Shown one piece after another: positions 12,901 to 24,518 of a stretch of 64,000 nt of DNA. A model generated the notes under the pieces. The model searched no databases. It saw nothing but the letters and a program-made list of their open reading frames with translations, and was not told where the DNA came from. Source of the stretch: Rhizoctonia solani (taxonomy: Eukaryota; Basidiomycota; Agaricomycetes; Cantharellales; Ceratobasidiaceae); the NCBI RefSeq assembly GCF_016906535.1, contig NC_057380.1, positions 1,426,001-1,490,000 of the forward strand, written 5' to 3'. Position numbers and translations under genes: made by a program. Position 1 is the first letter of the stretch. Every line of letters begins with the position of its first letter.

Positions 12901-15900
12901 GTCCTAAATCATGAGCCCCAAGTCGAGCCGCTAATTACGAGTGAGCCTGTTCTGACGCCAGTTGAGGAGAAAGGAATAGTAGACGCTGTCGCGGAGGAAC
13001 CTGCTGCGCCACCTTCTGTGGAAGAGCCTGTTGTATTGTCGCCTGTTGAGGGGCCTATCATAGAGCCCCATGTGGATGAGCCCGTATCGCCTGCTACGCA
13101 TGATGAAGTTCCTGCACCAGAAGCCACCGAGACGCCCGTGCCTGAGCCACGTGATGAGCCACCAGCTGTGCTTTCGATAGAACCGACCGTGGAGCCGTGG
13201 GAAGAGCCTGGAGTCGAGGTGGTTGTCGAGCCTACTCCCGAGACTACTGTAGAGCCGGTTGCTCAGCTTACTGTCGAGCCTACCGTTGAGCCTACCGTTG
13301 AGCCTACCGTTGAGCCTACCGTTGAGCCTACTGTCGAACTGATTCCTGAATTGACTCCCGAGTCAACTCCCGAACCGACTCTCGAGGTGGTTCCCGAGTC
13401 ATCTCAATCCACCATGGAGCGGTTGTCGAGCCTGTATTCGGTATCCCATTGAACCAACGTCGGAGTCTGTCGTTGAGCCGGTGGTCGAGGTGGCGGAGGT
13501 GGCAACTGAATCTCTCGAGCCGGCAGTCGAGCTCTCTGCTGAGTTAATGAGCGAACCTGTTGTCGAATCTGTGACGGCCCTTCCATAGTCGAACCTCCCA
13601 CCGAGGCATTTTCTCAGCTTCTTCCTCCTCGCCTATCGAGCCTCCAACTGTCGAACCTGTCCCAGCGGAAGGAACCGAAATCTCCACTGAGAAACCGGTG
13701 GCTCCCAAACTTTCAATTGACGTTCTTCAAGCCGACGGCTCTCGCAAGCCCAAGTCTCCTTTGCCCCCTACTCCCGCAACCCCTGCGACCCCTATAACTC
13801 CTGCTACTCCGTCAAAGAAGAAAAAGAAGAAGGGCAAGAAGGGCGCTGCACCCAGCGAACCGGTTCCTGCTATCCCCGAGACTACATCTGAACCTGCGCC
13901 TGAATCGGAACCTGCTTCTAAATCAGAGCCAGTTTCCGTATCGGAGCCCATTTCATGGCCGTTCTCCAGGCCGGATCCTGCGTCACTCGAGGTCAAGCCA
14001 GTTTGGGGCAATGAAAAGGCAGAGAGTCCGATCCCTACTCCCATTGAACCAAAGGCAAGTAAGGTTTATTTTTATTTTACATGAAATTTACTGATAGATG
14101 CGTTAGGTGGAACCAATCCCAGAGGTCACCGTGCCCTCTCCGACCGCGGAGGTACCGATAGTCCCTGAAACTCCCAAGGAGCCAGAACCGGAACCTACTC
14201 CCCAGGTTGTTCAAGACGTACCATCCAAGAGGAGCCAGTGTCTCCAACCAAGGGGAAGAAATCCAAGCAGAAGAAGAAGCGCAAGAGCTCGACCGCACCT
14301 ATCCACGCTGCTTCACCGATTGACGATGTACCGCCTGTCTCCGAAGCGAGGTAGAACAACCTGAGCTGAAGGTTATTGAGGTCTCAGAGCCGGTTGCGGT
14401 TGAATCTGTAGTGGCTGGGCCTGTGGAAGCGGAACCTGTTGTGACCGAGCCTATGATCGTCGAGCCTGTGCCGGTTGAGCCTATTGTCACTGAGCCCATT
14501 GCCTTCGAGTCCGCATATGCTGAATACCCGGTTGACGAGCCCAAAGTCGACGAGCCCAAGGTTGTTGAGACCGTGGCTACCGAGCCCGAATTTGTCGAAT
14601 TCGAGGTGACTGAACCCATCTGAACGAGCCAGTAGTTGAAGTCGCACGTTCTCCGGTGGTAGAGGAGCTGACAAAGAACGAAGAGAATCGTACAGGTATG
14701 TGCCATGGCTCTATTCTCGTGAAATGAATTTTTATGTTCTCCATCCAGCCACCCCAGGCGAAGATGCCGAAACCCCCAAGGTTGTCTCACAGGAGCTCCC
14801 CAAGCCAGCTGAACTGGCAGCTGAACTGGTATCTGATCCGGTTGAGATCGCACAATTGTCTCCCCTCATGGACACCCCCATCGAAGCTACCGTGGCCTCC
14901 CCCATAGAACCCACACCTGAGCCTATACTTGCGCCCCTCCCCGTTGAATCTTCCCCGAAACTCAGCCTACTCGAGACTCAGCCCGAACCAGAAGTTGAAG
15001 CAATCGTAGAACTAGCAATTGAGTCTTCTGTGGGAGTCAATTCAGGGCCAGTGATCGAATTTGTACCCGAGCTTCCAGTCGAACCTGCGCCTGAGCCGGT
15101 CTTCGGATTTCCTACCGAGCCAGTTCTGGAGGCGGAGCCGGTCGTGATGTCTCCTACAGACGAACCTGTCATCGAAAGGATTGAGGTGGTAGGGCCCTCC
15201 CTTACTATTACCCCCATCTGCACCCCCACCCCTATTCCCGGTGTTGAAGATGAGCATTCAGTTGAACGAGTGGTTGAACCTGCGGTATCGCCGGTCGAAG
15301 TGCCGAAGGAGCCGCCAGTTCTGGAAACGAAACAAACCGTACCTTCTACGAACAAGTCCCCAAAGAAGAAGAGCAAGCGGAAGGGTGCAGCTAAAGGTAC
15401 TACATTTTCTTTTTAAATATATATATAGAGAAACTATGTACTAATTATTGGACAGCCACTGTTATTGTTGAAGAACCGACCCCTAGCCTGGCGATTGAAG
15501 AGCCAGTGGCCGAAATTACGAAGCCTGAGGTTCCATCCGTGATCACAGTGGGTGGAGATGAGGTTATCGAAGAGACCGTTGTGGTTTCAAGCCCTACTGC
15601 ACCCAGGAAGAAGAAAGGCAAGAAGACCAAAGATGTAGTTTCGGTTCCGACTCTGGTCGAGGAACGAGTGCCCACACCACCTCTTCCCTTGGAGGCTCCC
15701 GTGACCCTCGTTGATACGCCCCAATTAGAGATGGAGGAATCACGACCTATCGTTACACCTTCGATCCAGCTACTCGAGTCCCCGATTCAGATGGAGGCAA
15801 CTCCCAAGATTGAGATTATCGAGCTCCCCAACAGCCAGATGGAGTTAACTCCTAGATCGAGGTTATCGAGCTCCTTGATGACCAATACGCAGAGGCTACT

Positions 15901-18735
15901 TCTACTATCAGCGTTGCCCAACTGTCTCACAGCAATCTAGTACCTTCTCAACCGGCACCATCGACCGCGGAGCTCGATATCGTTGAATTTGTGCCCGAAA
16001 CTTTGTCTGATCCCGAACCTGAGCCTATACTCGTTGATCTACCGCAATCCCCAGTCACAAGTATTCCATCCATTGCTTCTTCTCCCCCTCGGTCTATTGT
16101 CCTAAGCCCCCGGCCACCATCAACCACATCAGTAGCTCACGAAGCCTTCACCCCTCTCCGATCGGTAACGCCTAGCACGACCAAACAGGACGAGATTTAT
16201 GAAGCGCTTCCGATGCCTATCAGTCCCGCTCCCAGCCCGGTCCGCCCCACCTTCGAGCACATCGATTTAGCAGAGGTCATCATTCCTCTTTCCCCATCAC
16301 CCGTCAGCGAGCGAGCAAGTCAATACTCGCATGACCTCGATTTGTCCGGACGTGAGGCCGCTGCTGTACCCCAGGAATCACAGTCACCAAAGCGTGGTAG
16401 ATTGGCGTCTTCTATTACATCTATCGACACCAGTTCCCCCTCGCCAGCTGAGAAAACGACAATGCGACCCGCTATGCCACCCCTTATCACCATCCCTGTT
16501 CCATCGCCTGTCCCTACAGTGAGCCCGTATCCCAACTCGGCGGCCAAACAACCCCCTGCCCAAGCAGAGCTCGAGTCCAAGCCTAATGCGGCGACAAACG
16601 AAATACCCATTCCAATCGTTTTGTCGAACGACCTTCCCACCAACGACGTGCCCGCGAAGTCTGACACGGCTACGAAGGCATCGTCAAGAATTTTGGATGG
16701 GTTTTCGCCATTGCGATGGTTCGGCTTCGGAGGATCGTCTTCACCCTCGATCGAGATTAAGCCTGTGGAAGCCAAGCCTGTTGAGGTCCCACCTATGGAA
16801 ACCAAGTCTGTGGAAGCCAAGCCGATCAAGATTATGGAGGTCGAGGTCGAGCCAGTCATAGTTAAACCCGTAGAGGCAGTGCCTATGGAGATCAAGCCTG
16901 TAGCAGTCCAGGTTATAGAGACTATAGCTACGGAAGTCAAAGCGGTTGAAACCAAGCCTGTAGAAGTCAAGTCAGTCAAGTTGGTTGAACCTACAATTGT
17001 GGAGATCAACCCAGTCGCGGCCAAACCAATCGAAACACCGGCTATAGTCTCCCATAATCCCAAAGTCGCTGGAGAGCGGGAGAGGCGGCCTAAAGTCACG
17101 CTCGTCCCGATCCGTAAGGCAGCTTCGCCAACTTCGCCTGAGTCGCCTGCGATGGAGAGGACAACATGGTCGAGATGGCCGTATCAACCCACTATGGTAA
17201 CATCCATCCCACCGGTCAAACCTAGGGTACCTCTAGCACGGGATTCAGTTACTGCTCCTACACGTTCCGATGAGCAGACAGCATCAGCCCGCACCCCGAT
17301 TATTTCGACCATGCCTCCGATCATTCCTGTCGTCTCGATGAGGACGGACCAACCGTCCATAAAGCCGAAAACAGATTCTCCACAGCCACGACGCCCGCCC
17401 AGGCCCGATGACACGGTACTACCCATTCCTCAGACACCACACCATGCTCAAAGCATTCTCACCAACGAGAAGAGTGAACGCCCTGTGAAACGCCCCTCAG
17501 ACCCCACTCGAGTTGTCACCCCAGCACCTAACACCCCATCTGTCGCTTTCCAGTCTCCTCGATCTTCAGAGGACTCGCTACCCGCATACACTCCTCAAGC
17601 GCCTAATGTCGATCGGGAGCCCAAGCCTGCTCCCCGCGGAATCCTTAAACAGCGTATTGCATCCCCAGCCATGCCCCCTACGACCAATGCTCCCGCTAGG
17701 AGCCCTGTGCGTTCCGTCCCACAGGTATCTAGATTCGAGTTCACAGGCTCCCGTAACATCCCCACCTATGAGAACTGGAGTCATACACAATCGGCCCGAG
17801 GAGATTGTTTAGGCAGTACTAGTATTCCACGATCCCACGGAACAGCGATACCGGTCACTGCGACAACTCCACCTTCGTCTCGTGATCGCACCTCTGGCGA
17901 TTCTAGTCATCGCTCTCGACCGAAGCGCTCCCCCAAAGAGTCGGGTTCAGTGCCAAACAAGACCTCTCAACCTCATACACCTTCGCCTTCAAGGGAAACT
18001 AAAGCGACTTCGAAGATTACCACACCACCTAAGCCTAACCTGGTACCAGTCTTGAACGATAAGATTATCCGGGCCAAGGCCCCGAAGCCCGCAAAGATTT
18101 CTACGGCGCGAACTACGAGTAGCGCTTACATCCAACCGCTCACCTCGCCTATTCTTCTTACGAGTGAGAACTACGGAGCTCGATTGCCTGAAAACAGTGT
18201 ATATCAATATGATGGTACGTATCACCACAGTATAGAAAGGTGTTATCCTAACATAATTGTTTTGCCCCTCTTCAACTCTCTGAATTGTTTAGTTCGTAAG
18301 TGATGGCTATCCCAATGAATGACGGCAGCTGCTTATCATTGTTTTTAGGGATTTCTCCTTCCGAATCTCTTTCCCCCATCACCAGGAAGAACATTTTCGA
18401 TATCCTCCAGAAGCAGGTCGCTCCACAAATCTTCCCAGTCCTTGCACGTCCAAGCTTCGATGGAAAGAAGATGTTGTACTCAAATCGGCGCCTGAATGTC
18501 AGCAGCCGACAAGAGGTGAGCCAATGTTTTGAGCAACTTGACCTTTCTGAATCTAATGTTGAGTTTATTTGTTAGTTCTCGATAGAACTAGCTGAGTCTG
18601 GGCAGGAACCACAAGTGTACGTAGTCCAATTGAAGAAGATCGCTGTAATCACTCCCCAGTAAGCTCATATACTGTCACACTGATTTTTGGCGCTAACTTC
18701 AACCATCCCTCAGGATCACTCCCACGTTTCGTTGA
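9940..18735 (+). CDS. Giant Pro/Glu-rich protein ending in an Argonaute N domain
   Basis: A locus of nearly 8.8 kb. It begins MGKKKTANKR, followed by Lys/Ala-rich stretches, an FG-like region (11.3-12.5 kb: FGFGSPQ, GFGGGGFGG), then kilobases of Glu-Pro-Val repeats (EPTVEPTVEP, EPVVVEP-like), punctuated by Lys clusters such as SKKKKKKGKKG near 13.82 kb. The last long frame (15,991-18,214, over 700 codons) runs unbroken into ILLTSENYGARLPENSVYQYD, then through two introns into VRISPSESLSPITRKNIFDI, PSFDGKKMLYSNRRLNV and YVVQLKKIAVITP. This matches the Argonaute N domain (VYxYDVxIxP, FDGRKxLYT). A stop follows at 18,733-18,735; no PAZ, MID or PIWI is found downstream. At least four apparent frame shifts (about 10.94, 12.58, 12.65, 13.45 kb) interrupt it, so one gene or two adjacent genes remain possible upstream of 15.9 kb. 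Confidence 0.55.
13275..13338 (+). repeat. 12-bp tandem repeat encoding E-P-T-V
   Basis: About five near-perfect copies of the unit GAGCCTACCGTT, each coding Glu-Pro-Thr-Val in the frame of the large protein. The unit length is a multiple of three, so copy-number change would not disturb the frame. Confidence 0.85.
18293..18295 (+). other. Candidate 3-nt microexon (TTC) in the Argonaute-N segment
   Basis: The exon ending at 18,214 (TAT GAT G) is followed by GTACGT. After an AG at 18,291-18,292 come the three bases TTC, then GTAAGT and a further intron ending TTTTTAG at 18,348. Joining G+TT and C+GG gives Asp-Val-Arg-Ile-Ser-Pro, exactly the Argonaute consensus (YDVxIxP). Skipping the TTC gives Asp-Gly-Phe-Leu and breaks the frame. 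The flanking introns are 78 and 53 nt. Confidence 0.6.
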
Positions 18736-20040
18736 TTGTATTTCATGACTAGCCCGTTTTTTTATGTTGTTGCCTTTATTCTTCGGTCTATGATATACCC
18801 TGTATTTCACATGTGGTCCAATTGTGTCAATAGTAGTGCCGTGTCTTCCTTGGGGTTGCTTAACGCATAGTAATTCACAAATCAATCATACCAATTGTTA
18901 TATCTGGTGATTCTAATACATGACATAAGCGAGAATGACTACAGTTGTATCTTGAACACAAACCCATTGGGGTGGCCCACGCATGTATGTTTTACTCCAC
19001 TCAACCAGCTTGAGTTTGAGCCTTGGAGCATTCATCGCTAGTAAAGCCAATTCACACCATTTTATTCGGGGGTCTTTGACTGCATTCACAAAAAACAACG
19101 ACTACTGTGCGATTCGAACACACGCGGTCAAAGACCATTGCCTTGACAGAACCTATAGTAGCAGGGCAACCCAGTAACCACTTTGGTAAGCAGTCATCAA
19201 GGGTCTACAAAAAGGAGAGTGTATGTGGATAAACCTCTGAACGCGGGCCAAGCGGAATACAATGTTCCGAGTTCTGTCTCCGCTATCAATATTGTGCTGC
19301 GGGGTTCCTGGGTCAATATTGATCGACTGCGCCCCAGATATATGTCGAGGCCTTGAACCGTGCTGTATGCAATATACAAATGATTTGGGACGCTATAGTC
19401 GGTGAGAATGTATTGAACTAGATAAAAGATCAATAGCTCAAGTGTATATACGCAGTATGAATGAAGCGATACTGAGCTCGTTGAAAGACCTAGAAAATAA
19501 AGAAGTAAAATTGAGATGGTTTAATGCGATGAATAAAGTCGCTTGTGTGCAATCAAACAAAGATGATTCACACACTGTAGGCGTGTGATACGTGCGAGAA
19601 ACACAGGGATACATGTGTTCGATAGAAACGATGACTAAGAAACGCAGCCCGTGGTAAACTGGAGTATTTATGGGCAAAGTAAGGAGAACTTTAATCATAA
19701 TCTAAAGTCTTGTTCAATAGAATGTTTTTATCGGTTCCCTGCCATGACTTTTTCTGTTCTCAATTCCACGTTGCGTACTCTCGTCATTACGCGGTTTGGT
19801 CACGTTAAGAAGGGCCGATTAACGTCATTCAATCACTCTTTTCTAAAAACAGATGCTCTGTTGAGCATAGAGTTGATCTGCCGGGATTCAAAACTGACTG
19901 CGGGAGCATCGCATTAGCCAACCTACCCAGTTTTCAAATGCGTACATATACTCTAGCCTCAGAACGCTAATAATATAACGCGTGTTTCCCCAGCCTGTCG
20001 CCCTTCCTCCGTTATCCCCCCCGCTTAGGCTCAGTCTACC
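18736..20040. other. Intergenic, no gene recognised
   Basis: AT-rich DNA with short unconvincing open frames. A tRNA-like segment on the minus strand (19,099-19,179) was examined and not accepted. No remaining Argonaute domains are found here. Confidence 0.5.
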
Positions 20041-21207
20041 ATGAGAACTGTGCGCATACTAACCAAAGCGTACATTCGTATCACAGTTGCCGCCATCCTT
20101 ATGGCCTCTTTGATCGCTCTGAGCCTACTTGAATTCGGCTCCACACCTATTCGTAGTGCAATTTGCCGTTCTATATACCCCGAATATGCGAGTAAAACAG
20201 TATACACTACCGACCTCGCTCCGTCTATTAATGCTTCGTCACTTATGGCCCATTTTCTTGCGATCCGAGAGGGAAGGGCGGTTTCTTCTTCGATAGTCCC
20301 AGGCGAGATTATTCATCAAAGCTGGAAGGCGCAAGACGTGCCCCCCGTCTATCATTCACTAGTGACATCATGGCGATCCGCATACTCAAAGTGGACTTAC
20401 GTACTATGGGACAATGGTGACAATCGGGCCCTAGTTGAAACTTTCTATCCGGAATGGCTTAAAGCTTATGAAGCCTTACCCTCTGATATCTATCGAGCCC
20501 ACTTTACACGGAGTTTGTATATGTGATTACGTCTCATAATATTTCTTGCGAACGCCCTGAACTGTGATTCCTACAGGTACACTTTTGGCGGGATATACGC
20601 TGATATTGACTCCGAAGCGGTCTCTCCTTTGGACACTCTAGTAAAAGCGCAAAGGTTCACAGGTGCTCCAACAGCATTCCTGGGTACAATGGAAACCTCA
20701 TCCCACAAACTGCACGGAATACCGAACGCATTTATGGCTGCTTCGGCTCCCGGGCATCCTTTATGGCTTATAGCCGCGCAAGACGCCGTTGATTGGGCTC
20801 GAGCGAGAAGCTGGGATCATTCCGTTCCAGCTCCGGGGCCTGGTAAGTCTTACCCATTTTAATAGTCGAATAGTATTTATTAATCAGACTCCATAGAATA
20901 TATCTCTGGTTCAGTTTCGTTACGACGATCCATCATCAATTACTCGCCCTCCGTACTCCGGTCCCCCGTCGGCGCAGAAAATAACGCGTTTCATCCTACT
21001 TCCAACGAAGCTATTGCTCCTGTGGTGCTGTTTTCACCCGAGGTTATCTATCCTTTTGCTTGGGATCGGCCACGACCGCATGTCTTGACCGCAGCTCAAG
21101 AATGTGTATGCTGGATGGCACTGTCGACATTCAACCCAGAAAGATGTAAGCAGATGACTGGGGCGCGATGGGTTGTGCACTACTGGAAACGCAACTGGAA
21201 ACTCTGA
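20041..21207 (+). CDS. GT32 (OCH1-like) glycosyltransferase, type II membrane protein
   Basis: A DXD glycosyltransferase of the GT32/Och1 group, which transfers mannose or related sugars in the Golgi. Exons 20,041-20,516, 20,577-20,842 and 20,888-21,207 join in one frame with no lesion. A single N-terminal membrane anchor spans about residues 13-32 (ITVAAILMASLIALSLL). Then come IVPGEIIHQSWKAQDVPPVY, the typical GT32 entry motif IHQxW, and WTYVLWDNGDNRALVETFYP. The nucleotide-sugar/Mn site YTFGGIYADIDSEAV contains DID as the DXD motif. C-terminal GARWVVHYWKRNWKL resembles the HxxxxSW-like end of the family. Length is about 350 residues, normal. The 3' end lies about 30 bp from the outer edge of the first palindrome. 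The acceptor substrate cannot be inferred. Confidence 0.85.
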
Positions 21208-21444
21208 ACATAGGTCTCACATTCCTACGACCATGATACTATATGTCCGCTATACCCTCTGTATTATTATGTACTCCATAGCCTCCTGCGAACTCAATAT
21301 ACATCCCAATAAATAGACAGATGCTCCAAACTGGGCCATGCGTAAGGAAGGAATCCAATAGTATTTAGCACTATTTACAGTTGGGATTATTGCTGTAGAC
21401 AGTGATATGTAACAAGAGTATAATTATAAGTTAACCGGGTTTGG

Positions 21445-22432
21445 TTAGAACTTGCAGCTGTGCGACGATTACTTGTGAGCGAACAGCCACGATAGCAATA
21501 AAGATAGCGTGCTTACCTAGCGTTGGCCTTGTTCTTGGTCAGCGTCGTCGGCTCGTCGCCCTTGTTGTTGCCCTGGAACGTGTCGCACACCGACGTCAGG
21601 CTGGTGTACGAGTTCGTCTTGGTTTCGATCGTCGCTACGTCCCCAAAGTTCGAGTTCACGCCTGCAAGCAACTTGCCGTTGCGAGCGATGATGTTGCTGA
21701 TCTGCACCTGGCGCTTGACCTGGGTGCCGCAGTTGCCGCACGAGCGGTACAGCTTGCCAAAGTCCTGGACGCAGTACGAGTCGATCTTGACGAGACCTGG
21801 GCGGAAATGGTAAGGCGGGCTGAAATTTGAAGCTAGGAGCACAACTCACCTCCGCCGTTGTGTTGGACGACCTTGTCGGACGCGCTCTTAGCGCCTCCGC
21901 CGGTAATGGTGGAGGTGCCGGAGCTCTGCCTGATGGTGATGGCGTCCTCGCACACGTCCTCGAACCAGACGTTGCGGATGGTGCAAGGGCCCTGGCAGTG
22001 CACACCCTCGTGGTCTGCACCGATCACGGCGTTACTGCGGAGTATATGCGTCAGTACATGTATGTACAGCCAGCTTGAATGGAGCAGCGACTGCGACTTA
22101 CGCAAGAGTAGCGCCGGACTCGAGGATGAAGACGGCGTCCTTGGTGCCGCCCTCCTTCTGACCGCCGCACTTGACACCACGGCCGTAGCGGAGGTTCTTG
22201 CCTGCGAATCGACGCATATAAGTATATGTGAAGTAAGCTAGCACCTCGGACACTTACCGTCGAAGGTCTCGCCAGCCTTGATGGTGCGAGCTGCGGACAG
22301 CTTGACGTTGGTAGATGCGGATGGGTTGGGGAACGAGCAGCTGGCCGCGCGCTTCTCCGAAGGAGCCGCGAGCGCGGTCTGAGCGAACATGCCGGCGACG
22401 ATGGCAAAGGTAGCGAGCGAGAGCTGAACCAT
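21445..22432 (-). CDS. PL3 pectate lyase, left copy of palindrome 1
   Basis: Secreted polysaccharide lyase family 3 enzyme, cleaving de-esterified polygalacturonate by beta-elimination. It has a signal peptide ([20 protein letters not shown], cut after LAA), then [20 protein letters not shown], [17 protein letters not shown] beta-helix sequence, [72 protein letters not shown] and [20 protein letters not shown]. The end is SCKF followed by TAA (21,445-21,447). Five exons mirror the right copy. Length is about 240 residues, complete for PL3. It differs from its twin by a 3-base in-frame gap: A-D-H-E-G here, A-D-Q-N-E-G in the twin. It is transcribed divergently from the twin. Confidence 0.93.
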
Positions 22433-22518
22433 GATGCTGTAGGTAGTAGTAGGCTAACGAGGGGCTGGTAGTAGAGTAAGTCTGAGCTGAAGATGCTCAG
22501 CACTCCTCCCGCCGCTTT

Positions 22519-22527
22519 CCTTTTATA
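22519..22527 (-). promoter_or_regulatory. TATA box of left PL3 gene
   Basis: TATAAAAGG on the minus strand, about 90 bp upstream of the ATG. It is followed by a CT-rich leader and is conserved in all four complete PL3 promoters of the window. Confidence 0.75.
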
Positions 22528-22612
22528 CCTAACTACATCCCGTGCCTTGGACTCTCGGGTTGGCACAGTGACTACCACCTGCCTCTGTCCACTCGTTGCA
22601 CGTGGTTTGACA

Positions 22613-23146
22613 TTTCTTCATCATTTGATATTTTAATTCTTTTATCGCACACTCTCCGAGTACACGTCAAGCCCGAGTGACCTTGACCACAGCCAGAGTC
22701 ACCCGGGCCAGTCCATTTGCCACTCCAGTTTCATTTTGTGCGGCCACACCATGACGTGTCACCTCCATTGGTTATCTCTGGCGATTGTACCTAGTCCCGT
22801 TGCTGAGATTAGCCTTCGCGATTATTTCACGAACTGTGTCCCGCACTGAGATCTGGCCAGCTCATGAGCATAGTTTACATGTATAATGCACTTTGTGAAC
22901 CTTATTAAGTTACATGGTTAATTAGCGTTGGCACTTGGCAATCGATCCACGTTCAGCTAATCATATACATTTGATTGTATATTAAATACAGGCATGGTTA
23001 TTTGCATTAAGTACCTCTTACCGGTGTGTGCCTAGCGACTCTTCGGCCGGGCCGGATGAGTGAGTAGTGTGAAAGCGACGACACGTCAAAGCTGGCTTGG
23101 CACGATGACCGACAGAGCACTGTTACGAGCATTGAACGAATATCAA
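22613..23146. promoter_or_regulatory. Unique spacer of palindrome 1, shared divergent promoter
   Basis: This 0.53-kb centre separates two head-to-head PL3 genes whose ATGs are 888 bp apart. It is clearly related to the spacer of palindrome 2 (for example, both contain CTTGACCACAGCCAGAGTCA and ATGGTTAATTAG). It is visibly more diverged than the arms, by roughly a fifth of positions by eye. Upstream elements here would serve both genes. Confidence 0.6.
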
Positions 23147-23225
23147 ACCACGTGCAACGAGTGGACAGAGGCAGGTGGTAGTCACTGTGCCAACCCGAGA
23201 GTCCAAGGCACGGGATGTAGTTAGG

Positions 23226-23234
23226 TATAAAAGG
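23226..23234 (+). promoter_or_regulatory. TATA box of right PL3 gene
   Basis: TATAAAAGG, 87-95 bp upstream of the ATG at 23,321, the mirror of the element at 22,519-22,527. Confidence 0.75.
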
Positions 23235-23320
23235 AAAGCGGCGGGAGGAGTGCTGAGCATCTTCAGCTCAGACTTACTCTACTACCAGCCCCTCGTTAGC
23301 CTACTACTACCTACAGCATC

Positions 23321-24311
23321 ATGGTTCAGCTCTCGCTCGCTACCTTTGCCATCGTCGCCGGCATGTTCGCTCAGACCGCGCTCGCGGCTCCTTCGGAGAA
23401 GCGCGCGGCCAGCTGCTCGTTCCCCAACCCATCCGCATCTACCAACGTCAAGCTGTCCGCAGCTCGCACCATCAAGGCTGGCGAGACCTTCGACGGTAAG
23501 TGTCCGAGGTGCTAGCTTACTTCACATATACTTATATGCGTCGATTCGCAGGCAAGAACCTCCGCTACGGCCGTGGTGTCAAGTGCGGCGGTCAGAAGGA
23601 GGGCGGCACCAAGGACGCCGTCTTCATCCTCGAGTCCGGCGCTACTCTTGCGTAAGTCGCAGTCGCTGCTCCATTCAAGCTGGCTGTACATACATGTACT
23701 GACGCATATACTCCGCAGTAACGCCGTGATCGGTGCAGACCAGAACGAGGGTGTGCACTGCCAGGGCCCTTGCACCATCCGCAACGTCTGGTTCGAGGAC
23801 GTGTGCGAGGACGCCATCACCATCAGGCAGAGCTCCGGCACCTCCACCATTACCGGCGGAGGCGCTAAGAGCGCGTCCGACAAGGTCGTCCAACACAACG
23901 GCGGAGGTGAGTTGTGCTCCTAGCTTCAAATTTCAGCCCGCCTTACCATTTCCGCCCAGGTCTCGTCAAGATCGACTCGTACTGCGTCCAGGACTTTGGC
24001 AAGCTGTACCGCTCGTGCGGCAACTGCGGCACCCAGGTCAAGCGCCAGGTGCAGATCAGCAACATCATCGCTCGCAACGGCAAGTTGCTTGCAGGCGTGA
24101 ACTCGAACTTTGGGGACGTAGCGACGATCGAAACCAAGACGAACTCGTACACCAGCCTGACGTCGGTGTGCGACACGTTCCAGGGCAACAACAAGGGCGA
24201 CGAGCCGACGACGCTGACCAAGAACAAGGCCAACGCTAGGTAAGCACGCTATCTTTATTGCTATCGTGGCTGTTCGCTCACAAGTAATCGTCGCACAGCT
24301 GCAAGTTCTAA
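23321..24311 (+). CDS. PL3 pectate lyase, right copy of palindrome 1 (intact reference copy)
   Basis: Secreted PL3 pectate lyase. Exons 23,321-23,495, 23,552-23,651, 23,719-23,906, 23,960-24,239 and 24,299-24,311 join without any frame error. The last exon carries only the end of Ser, then Cys-Lys-Phe and the stop. The signal peptide ends near [11 protein letters not shown], where the KR may be a propeptide site. The parallel beta-helix core contains [17 protein letters not shown] and [19 protein letters not shown], with the cysteines typical of fungal PL3. This is the cleanest of the five PL3 sequences in the window and was used to judge the others. PL3 enzymes of plant-associated fungi act on host middle-lamella pectin; this role is inferred from the family. 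Confidence 0.95.
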
Positions 24312-24518
24312 CCAAACCCGGTTAACTTATAATTATACTCTTGTTACATATCACTGTCTACAGCAATAATCCCAACTGTAAATAGTGCTAAATACTATTG
24401 GATTCCTTCCTTACGCATGGCCCAGTTTGGAGCATCTGTCTATTTATTGGGATGTATATTGAGTTCGCAGGAGGCTATGGAGTACATAATAATACAGAGG
24501 GTATAGCGGACATATAGT

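Larger units (their letters stand above)
21238..24518. repeat. Palindrome 1: inverted repeat with about 1.37-kb arms
   Basis: Left arm about 21,238-22,612 and right arm about 23,147-24,518 are reverse complements. The only difference I found is a 3-nt gap in PL3 exon 3 (left lacks three bases near 22,010). The central unique spacer is about 535 bp. Each arm holds a complete PL3 gene with introns, promoter and about 200 bp of 3' flank. The outer junctions are sharp: the matching sequence ends at ACTATATGTCCGC on the left and GCGGACATATAGT on the right. The related palindrome 2 lies at 43.5-46.6 kb. Confidence 0.95.

Noticed and set aside
19099..19179. Minus-strand tRNA-like sequence with B-box-like TTCGAAT loop, 5-bp T stem and a pairable 7-bp acceptor stem
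   Set aside because: The anticodon loop lacks T at position 33, the D-arm region is about 8 nt too long and has no A-box match. At best a degenerate tRNA.
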